Source: Xiphydria camelus | Lineage: Eukaryota > Arthropoda > Insecta > Hymenoptera > Xiphydriidae | Length of the DNA: 64,000 nucleotides | NCBI GenBank assembly: GCA_963678675.1 | Contig: OY783201.1 | Coordinates: 878,001-942,000 of the forward strand | Reading direction: 5' to 3' | Shown: piece by piece, positions 55,818 through 64,000 of the stretch | Layout: every line of letters starts with the position of its first letter | Numbering within the stretch: the stretch's first letter is position 1 | Notes under the pieces: model-generated | What the model saw: the letters and a program-made list of their open reading frames with translations, nothing else | Told to the model about the DNA's origin: nothing | Database searches by the model: none | Translations under genes and position numbers: made by a program

Positions 55818-57286
55818 GAGTGTGCTTTGTTTCTCCCTCCCCGAGGGACCGCGGGTCTCGGAGGATATTAAATGGATTTGCTCTCATCGTTCGTTCGCCT
55901 TCCGCGACTTTCCCTCTCGCGAACCCTGGACGGACCCAAGGTGGTCGCGAAACTTTGTAAACGGGTCGTGAAGTATGCATGCTTAGCGCTATAGCGTCGC
56001 CCCGTTTCTCCGCCGCGACTCCCCCCCGCTCCTCTCACCCTCGACGCTCGATGCGAACCGAAGAAAACTGATCAAAGTTTTCTCTCGATATGTCGAGATT
56101 TCAAATTAGTTATTTATGAGTCGACGGTGGCGGGGGGCGGGGGGAACGCCTCGTCCGCCTCCACCCCATCCCCCGCCGATCGGTTCGCGCACGACTCGTG
56201 GAAATAAAAAGCCGGCTGCGCTCAGCTTCCCCTGTACCTTGAAAATGTTCCAAGTACAGCGGATCCTCTCGAATGCGGCACGGCGAATCGATAGCGGGCG
56301 AATCAATGGCAGGCGGAGCAAATGGGAATCGACCGCGGAAACTAGTCACGTACTGTACACTTCCGCGTAATCGGTACGGTGGAATCTCTCATCGCTTTTG
56401 TGCGCGAGCCGATGAGAACCGCAGTGGTGCGAGTCGTCGCTCCAAAAAGGAATGCGAGCCTCTCGTCGATATTAATCGGCTGTATTTCGAAGGTACGCCA
56501 GTCGAGACGGAATGTGTTCCCCATCGGGGTCGAATTAATTTGTCGCTGGTGTGTTATACAGCGCGCATCTCCGTAGTCACTCACACGTGACACCACCTCG
56601 CGCCACGAAATAACGCCCGATGGAAGCGCGGAGTCGTGTGTGCCGTAACAGCGACGATATCGTCGCTAGATGTTCGCGCGGGTTCGTCGAGTGTGCATTG
56701 TTTTCGCGCTAGTTCGTTACATGGACCAACTCGACTCACTCGACCCGCAGTTACACACAACACGCCGCTCTGCACAATGGTGGAACGGTTGGACAGGTGG
56801 AGGAGGGCCGTACCACGCGTGCAACGACAAAACACGTGGCCACGGTACCCGCCCGTGCCTCCTCGAACAATAGCGCAAGAACGTACACGCGCGTACAGGT
56901 AGCGCGCATTCAGCGAACTCTCGCCGTCGCGCCGCGCTCTCGGGTTTGGATGTCACTGAATCAAATTCATCGCTGCGACTTTAATACGGGTGTGAAAACG
57001 CGACGGCAATTTGGGGCACGGTTACTCCGTGATGAAATGGAACAAATGAAATATTTATTCGAGCGTCTTATCGCTTTCTTTTTTACTGCCGCTGAAAAGG
57101 TTTCATTTTGTTCGATCCTACTTCCGCCGTGCCTCGACGATTGCGCGAGCGGGGTATAAAACGTTGCGTACGTACGCGGGGGTGTCGGTGATGAATAAAT
57201 CTCCGAAATTGAGGAAAATTTTGCGACAACTGTTTGCTACGCTTTATCGCGGTTTATCGCGTATTACGGGTCATAGTTTTTTGTCG

Positions 57287-57672
57287 AATGGGCATGTTCA
57301 CAACTTTTTGTACAACTGTTTAAAGTGCATGAATCGGAAGATTTGGGTATTAAAGTGATGTAGATAAAAAATGGGTCATTAAAAAAATGTTTTTCCATTA
57401 TTTTTGAGATGTTAAAAAAGGCATTCGTTTTAAAGCGTCGCACTTTCACCGCCATTTTAACTGACCGATCAGAGTCGGGCAACAGATTCCCCACCATTCA
57501 CAAACCCCTTGCCAATGGCTTTAGTGACGTCACTAAGGATTTCGTTTGAATCGAAGTCAAACTTTAAATATTAAAAAAAAAAGAAATTAGAGCTCAGAAA
57601 AAAGAACGCATCTTATTAATAAGCACAAAAAGTATTAACGAGTGAGCAAAAAAAATCGTGAACATGCCCATT
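57287..57672. mobile_element. 386-bp TIR element, AATGGGCATGTTCAC ends
   Basis: The left end is AATGGGCATGTTCACAACTT. The right end reversed is AATGGGCATGTTCACGATTT. The core is AT-rich, has several A/T homopolymers and stops in all frames. The inverted ends are about 17 bp. Target duplication is uncertain. Confidence 0.65.
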
Positions 57673-58428
57673 ACGGAGTTTCTCCTGAACGCTCCGAATT
57701 TCGTTACAATTCGAAGACTCTCTCCGAGGTATTCCAGAGCGACGATCGAACGACGCGCGAATGGGAGAGGAAGTATCGCGAGATAATCCGTTTTATCCGA
57801 CAGGGCTGTCCCCGAATTCGTTTCACCGGGTGCCCACCGGCATTCTTCATCGAAAATCAAATAACGAGTCTACCAATGGGAAAGCGCCGCGGCGCCAGTC
57901 TCTCCCCCTTTCGAGGAGCACTCACCTGCATATCGGAAACAATTTCAATTTGAAAAGTTTAAATACTCGAGAACGAGGAGCGCGAGGGTGCGGGGAAAGC
58001 GCGAGGGAGAAAGATCCGCGGGAGAGAACGTCGGTTGCAGAGGCGATGGAAAGGGAGAGGGCCTGAAGGCGTGGAGAGGGCTTCAGAGCTTTGAGGGAGG
58101 TATTTCGAATTTCCCTTTAATTTGAAGTATAAGGATCCTCGCGTCCGTCTCTCTCAAAACTCCAAGACTCAAAGGGAGAGGCCGCGGCACCTTCTCTCTC
58201 TTTCCCTCGTCCACGGTCGTCGCGCCGAATGCGAGGCAGTCCTTTGAAACGGTAAGCTTTCTCGAACTCGAAGCTCGACAGTCGCCCGCTCCGAAGATTA
58301 CCACCGCCCGTCATCGCCGCAAATGCCAGCCGACGTTTTCGCGCTCGGCGCGAATTGAACTTTTTAAGGTACTTTTACGTCACCGGCGTTTACGGGACAA
58401 CACCCTCGTGGCGGCACGTCGGCGAATA

Positions 58429-58603
58429 TGAAGGGTTTCTTTCAAAAACAACATTTGTCAAAAACGCCAATCCCTGTAGGATTGGTAATAATGCCTACTC
58501 TCTTTCGTTGTATCTAGCCGTGTAGGTGTATGTGTGTGCATTATTACCAATACTACAGGGATTGGCGTTTTTGACAAATGTTGTTTTTGAAAGAAACCCT
58601 TCA
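58429..58603. mobile_element. Near-perfect foldback, about 65-bp arms
   Basis: The left arm starts TGAAGGGTTTCTTTCAAAAA and runs to GGATTGGTAATAATGC near 58495. The right arm is its reverse complement from about 58538 with a single visible substitution (GTAGGATTGG against GTAGTATTGG). The loop is about 40 nt and includes a GT-rich stretch. It may be a recent foldback/MITE or a hairpin-RNA source. It has no coding potential. Confidence 0.85.
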
Positions 58604-59675
58604 CATCTTCGGTACTCCCGAACCGAGGCGACGAATAGAAGGGAAAAAGAGACGGCGCACAGCGAAAGGGACGAGGCGAATTGAGCGCCGAGGCGTCGGG
58701 GCTCACGAACAACAAGATATATCCGGGGCGTACCGATTTTCCAAAGTACCGAACTCGGGGCCTGCAGCGCTTGGAAACTCCAAGTCCTGCGGTTGATGAG
58801 AACTTATCGTTAGCCAGCGCCTGCACGTTATACAGAGCCAGTCCTCGCGGAGCCCGTCGCGCTCGTTTCGCCAACTTTCCCGAGAAACGAACCTCATTTC
58901 GCGCCCTCGTCAAAGAGCGCGTTTGCGAGCTTCCACAGCTCCGTACGGGGTGTCTCGTAATTCGCGCCGAGCGAACCCGCGACGACGAGAAGTTTCGTCT
59001 CTCGCGACTGAAATTCCAAAAAAAAAAAATCTTCGCTCTCTGCGACCTCACGCTGACCTTTCCCCGACCCGTGAAATTCCATGTCGATTCTGCTTTTTTT
59101 TTTCAAAGCTCCCCGAACGCTCGACGCCGTCACGACTGGAACGGGTTTTGCAACTTTGAGACAATCCCGCGGACTAAACGGACACTTGGACATTTACTCG
59201 CGTAACACCCGAACGGCCACCGTGTACGTGTGGCGCCCATATACACGTATACACCCGGCCATGCGGGGCAAGCGCGAAGCCCTGAGTGGCGTGTGACAGC
59301 GTACCATGGCGCTCCCGCGGGGGTGCGCCGTAGTTTTTACGAGGGCGCCACGTGTTTCCGCAATTAAATCGAGCGACCCCTCCTCGACAATGGCCTACAA
59401 ACACCAACGCGAAACAGGCACTGTGAGAGATCGCGCGGAAACTTGATTCTTGCTCGCTGCACGCATCGGGGAGCACGTAGGTACACCGAGTACATACATG
59501 GACGTATGTAACGAGCGCGCGTGTATTGGCGCACCGAGAAAAAGCACTCGCGCGTTAATTGTCATTTATTTCAAGGCGGGAAAATTGAGTGCGAGACGGG
59601 AGCGCGTTGATACGCTTCAGATGCTTCGCCATCGGAGTTCAACTTTGGAGGATGACATTGATTTGCACGGAAAAC

Positions 59676-59884
59676 AATAAATCGCAACATTTGCGAAGTT
59701 TGTGGTAAATTTCGGGATAATGCCGATTTATCGTCACGACGACTATAATTTTAGTCGAAATTATAGCAAAATTTGTAGAAGTTGCAAGCGTTGCTGTAAT
59801 GTTTACTAAAATTGTAGTTATCGTAACGATAATGTGGCCTTGTTCCGAAATTTACCGCAAACTTTGTAAATGCGACGATTTATT
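59676..59884. mobile_element. Diverged foldback element, about 90-bp arms
   Basis: The left arm AATAAATCGCAACATTTGCG and the reversed right arm AATAAATCGTCGCATTTACA pair over about 90 bp. They share GTGGTAAATTTCGG/GCGGTAAATTTCGG and TATAATTTTAGT/TACAATTTTAGT. There is no significant loop and no coding capacity. It is more diverged than the 58.4-kb hairpin, hence older. Confidence 0.7.
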
Positions 59885-61957
59885 TAATTTTTTTCGTGCG
59901 ATCTACACGTTAGTTATTCTTTCGGGGTTGAAAAGAGTTCACTGGATATATCTATTTAAGTTTCTGCGTACCTGCACTTTGATCTGAATTATTTCCTCGC
60001 GGATTTTAAAGCGTGGAACGGCCAGCTTTGCCTTCCATGTAGTACGGTTCATCGGAAACATTCTAGAGGTAATTACGAGAAAAGCAACCTAACGCTTCCT
60101 CCGGTGAATAGAGTCGCTGTGCGCCTGGAATATGAAGGCTGGAATGAGCGAGGGCCGACTGTACTAATTTCCATAATACACGTAAGAACGTTTTCGCTGC
60201 ACGCTACAAGTAGAGTTTGGAGGCTCGGAGAGTTCCCCGAACGAACGGCAGGATCACGAAGGTGGATAAGCCCGGGTAGGGCTGCTTTCACACGGCCGTT
60301 GCGAGAGAATTTACACCTTATCGATGTTTTCTTAAGTAACGCGGTCGCGTCTCCTTTAGCCGCGCGCGCGCGCGCGCTGGTCTGTCGAACCGAGAAGCTC
60401 TCCGAGTTTCCCAATTCCACTTACGACGAATACCTCGTGAAAAGTAGTACGCGACGTAATGTAAACACAGGAAATACGGTACCTACATCGGTATACGCGC
60501 TCGAATGACTAAAAATATGAGGAATTAAAAGGGCAAATTTACTTCTACATTTTTAAAAACCAATCACTATTACCCTCGCTCGTCCAGAGCAAACGATTAC
60601 TCGCTAACCAACTCGGTTTATGTAACACGGGAACGGAAAGGTTAATCAGTTCGTCGAATTCGATAACCGCCGGGGGGGTAGGGTTATTATTACACAGAAA
60701 CCCTTTCCGAGGCGGGCGAGAGGGAGGGATGAAAAGAGGATTCACCGCGAGGCTGGAAATTGGTCGGCCGCGCGAGCTTAAAGCGCGAGGGGGCAACATC
60801 GCGTGAAAAATCAACCGCTACGGCGGGCGCCGAAATACGCGCGGAGAAACGCGAGAGGGGAGGGATGGGGGGATGCAGCGATGTGCGATGTACAATTTTC
60901 CGAATCACCGTCATCACGTTCGCCGTATTTAGATTACCCCTCCCCTTTTCGTTAAGACGATTATCGCGCAGGGGCGGAAGAGCGGCGCGCCTCCGATTTC
61001 TATTTCTTCGTCGTCGTCGTACATCGACCCGCGTCGCTGACCCGTTTTCCGGTATACGAACCCGCTAATAAATTGAAACCTTCGCGAACGGGCTCGCGTC
61101 CGATCCGCTCCTTCGCGCGTCGACGGAAAACCTCATTTCCAAGTTTGGCAACGTTTCTACAGATTTCCCGCCTTCATCCCTTCCGCCCATTAATGCTTTC
61201 GGAGATGGCTACGTGCCGCTCCGTCGAGGCGAAGGATCACGAGCGCGGAATCTATGCCAATCGTCACGAACACCTGCACGGTGGCGGATCGATGATAACG
61301 AACGCGGCGCGGAAGGAAGAAGAGCGTTAAAAATCGAGGATATCGAGAGGGGGAATACAAAATTGCCACGTAGGAGAATATGGATGTTCCTTTGGGGTGA
61401 TTTATAAATAAATGAAATCCGGCTCTAATGGATCCGGAGGTTTTCGCGTAGGTACATTAATCGAGTTCTTCGCGAATAAAATTGAGAAAATGGGGATCCG
61501 CGCGAAGCGTTGAACCTGATAAAATTTTGAAAGCCTCTCAAAATCAACGTCGTAGTATGCATCGATATATCGTAGCGAACGATTCTCAGTTGTTTATCGC
61601 TACCACTCCGAGTTAGTGTCACAGGCCAATGACGTTGGGAAGGGAATCGAACAGAGTTTTTGAATTGAAAACACTTTTACGACCCGGAGATTTACCGCCG
61701 TCTGGCGCCGTCCAAAATGCAGCGTGCTCTTCAACCCTCCTCCGGTGCTTTGTAATATTTTACACGCCACTTCTCGGAATCTTATTCATATAACGTTTAA
61801 CAAATGTATACGGCAATAATCGAATCCATCGATGTCGCCGTGCGAACGATTCAGCGAGAATTTCCATTTTTCCACTACGTTGAGGTCCTATCAATGCACC
61901 CCTTATAAAGAATAGAGACCCGCGCGATCTTTCTTCCACTTGCCTCTCACTCGCCAT

Positions 61958-61960
<3 letters not shown>

Positions 61961-61988
<28 letters not shown>
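61961..61988. repeat. (CT)n microsatellite
   Basis: About fourteen TC units. Confidence 0.9.
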
Positions 61989-61992
<4 letters not shown>

Positions 61993-63448
61993 CGAACGAA
62001 ACTCCTGCAGATTGCCTCGCTAATGTTATTCCACGCGAATTGGCTATCGACGCGACGGCATTTTTTTTCCCAAACGGCGGTGAACCGTTTTAGCCGACCC
62101 CAGCGGCTTACCCGAAAAAACATCGATATTCCTCCCAATCGTACAGCATCCGTTTCATCACGCCGAATTAACTCGATTCCGCCGGCGGGGCAAAATTCGA
62201 GTTCCCGCTCCCGTTCGCAGTCTCGTTAGGCGAAGTAGGTGTACTTACCGAGCGATATCTACGGGCCGTACATCGATATAATCATCGTGAGCGGGTCTCC
62301 CGTATCAGCGTTTCTCAACGCGGACAAAAATTGCGACGGCAATCACGAGCCGAAGTTTGCTCCGCGCTCCGCCGTCGATCGAGCGACTGGTAAAATAAAC
62401 GCGATAATGCGCTACGCGGTAGAAACAGCGCGCGTACATTTCGCGCCCCTAAAACTACACGTACCACCGCTCGAGCGTAAGCCCCCTACACCCGTCCCAA
62501 ACCCGACCACTCGCCAACTCGTCCAATCGCCCGAGTTCCCCGGCAAAAACTGGAACGAACGACGCGTCGAACGAGCGGCAAATCGTCCGGAGAGGACTTT
62601 TATGCGAAACGATGTAGAATACCGCGCGAAATGGTAAGAACCGTAATTAAATCAGTGCGGGATGCGACGGAATAATTAATTGGGAAACCTCCTAAAGTAC
62701 ACCCCCGACGCGTTCGTATCCGCGTGTTCGTAACACCGTTAGTCGGGCGTGCGCGTTCGTGGGTCGTAAACCTAATTTCCACAACCCTCTCGTCTCATCT
62801 CGCAGCCAACAAGGCTGTCATTATGAACCAGAAAGAGAACCATAGGGAGAGAGGGAAGTGGAAATACAAGGGCGAGGGATAAAAAACGAAAAGAAACGTC
62901 GCGCGAAACGATCGCAGCCGTGCAATTTCGAGCGGGAAATAATTCCAGAACAAATTCCCGCGTATCGTACGAGGCGTGTCGAAATCGGCCGGACCGCTTT
63001 AATCAAACGTCCGCGCGCGACGTTCCTTCCCCGAACCCTCCTTCGTGCGTTGACTGAACTCACGCCTCGTTCCACACCGACGCATCGCGTGTATCTCCGC
63101 TCCGCGCGATAGCACCGATGCATCGGCGAGATTTGTGCATCCTGCCGAATACAAAGCGCTTCGACGCGAGTGTCTATCTCGCGGAGGGACGATGAAACGC
63201 TACAGTTTTTTTCCGCGTCCGCAGCTTTCCCCGCTGCCCCTTCCGATCCCCTTTCTTGCCGGAATAAGCGAGGATTTCGCGCGGACCACCGCGACACAAG
63301 CTACCAATAGTAGTGGAAGGGGGGGGGGGGGAGGTTAGGAATAACATTCAGTGGCGGGTACGTCGAGCAAACGGACGGATAAGCGAGTTTCTGTACGTGA
63401 CGAGGCAAGCGCTGTGTACGTTAGCCGATTGGCTGGTTCCACGTATAT

Positions 63449-63500
63449 GAGAGAGAGAGAGAGCGAGAGAGAGAAGGAGAGAAGGAGGGAGAGAGAGGCT
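63449..63500. repeat. (GA)n-rich tract
   Basis: Imperfect GAGAGA with AAGG and GGGA interruptions. It is the only large dinucleotide tract with purines on the plus strand in the right half. Confidence 0.85.
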
Positions 63501-64000
63501 CACCGCGCCAGGGAGTCGAGAGACAGGGGGATTGATGACACAAGAATGACGGGACGAGGACGCGTTCACCTATTTATGACGGCGCAGTGCGGATCGTTGC
63601 ATTTAAATTCGCTCCCAACGCGACCACCTCTGCAACATCAACTCGCGCGCGGTCCGGTATTTGGTTCTCGATGTGACGGGCGAAGGTCTCCGCGTATTAC
63701 GCGGAACACCGTCGCAACTTTGTTTTCGCGATACTTTCGTTCCTAAGGGGAAATCGATCCGTCGAGACTTTGATCGCTGATTATCTCGTCAACTGTGACC
63801 TTTTGCGAAGTCTGCGGGATACTTTCTCGAGGAGCACACATCTCGATTGTAAAGAAGTTCGACACCAACGCGGACGTTAAGTTCAAGGATAACGAGCGAA
63901 TTGTCGTGGAGGCGCGATAATTTATTATTTCTCGAATTCATTGCCAGTGGCATCCAAATTCGGGCTAAATATTTTCGTATCCGTCGAGCATCGATCGCGA

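Larger units (their letters stand above)
35806..64000 (-). other. Putative long first intron / upstream region of the KLF gene
   Basis: No coding exon was identified in these 28 kb on either strand. Contents are DNA-transposon relics listed separately, microsatellites and GC-rich stretches with long spurious frames (38.4-47 kb). Because the conserved KLF6/7 N-terminal exon is absent, the region is probably intronic at least in part. Confidence 0.5.

Noticed and set aside
57920..57945. Minus-strand ATATGCAG|GTGAGT, possible tiny first coding exon
   Set aside because: Only ATG CAG precedes the donor, and KLF6/7 proteins need about 33 residues here; no support for another gene.

Overview
The window reads as a stretch of insect nuclear genome. 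The grounds are interrupted genes with GT-AG introns, a midgut-type insect-allergen-repeat protein, a KLF6/7 (Drosophila luna) type zinc-finger gene, a mariner remnant and many short inverted-repeat elements. The CpG-rich, GC-heterogeneous sequence with abundant CT/GA microsatellites would suit Hymenoptera (ant, bee or wasp). That placement is inference from composition, not from a diagnostic gene. Only two protein-coding genes can be supported, both on the minus strand. Almost all of the long open frames elsewhere look like chance frames in GC-rich DNA.

Region by region: 1-4924 has no recognisable gene but carries a 437-bp internally deleted mariner (3566-4002). 4945-8173 holds a complete secreted insect-allergen-repeat (Ins_allergen_rp, cockroach Bla g 1 / mosquito G12 type) gene: TATA box, untranslated first exon, a short 5' intron ending directly at the ATG, a long exon with signal peptide and three repeats, and a second repeat-coding exon. 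The long exon ends in a TAA overlapped by a consensus GTAAGT splice donor. Splicing there joins in frame to the downstream exon, which has no ATG of its own, and gives a predicted four-repeat protein of 838 residues. 8180-18400 has no gene and one small inverted-repeat element (14531-14776). 18400-27627 lies downstream of the KLF stop. It is rich in CT microsatellites and contains several good minus-strand AATAAA sites, so it is a candidate long 3' UTR.

27628-35805 holds five coding exons of the KLF gene in perfect phase: activation-region exons with three SUMO-consensus sites, a TPPSSP motif and three C2H2 fingers. Finger 1 is separated from fingers 2-3 by a 6.2-kb intron. The conserved first coding exon, which should end just before TCYEMERYL, was not found up to position 64000. 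The remaining 28 kb is therefore either a very long first intron or that intron plus intergenic DNA.

That right-hand part is a landing zone for small DNA transposons: a 2.1-kb Harbinger-like composite element with a duplicated right end (36336-38452), a TTAA-flanked MITE (41447-41574), and several foldback elements (52987-53160, 57287-57672, 58429-58603, 59676-59884). The hairpin at 58429-58603 has nearly identical 65-bp arms and is the best candidate for a hairpin-RNA locus. I found no rRNA, tRNA or CRISPR array, no bacterial-type operon and no clearly new biochemical system. The most interesting items are the stop-codon/splice-donor overlap in the repeat gene and the near-perfect hairpin.
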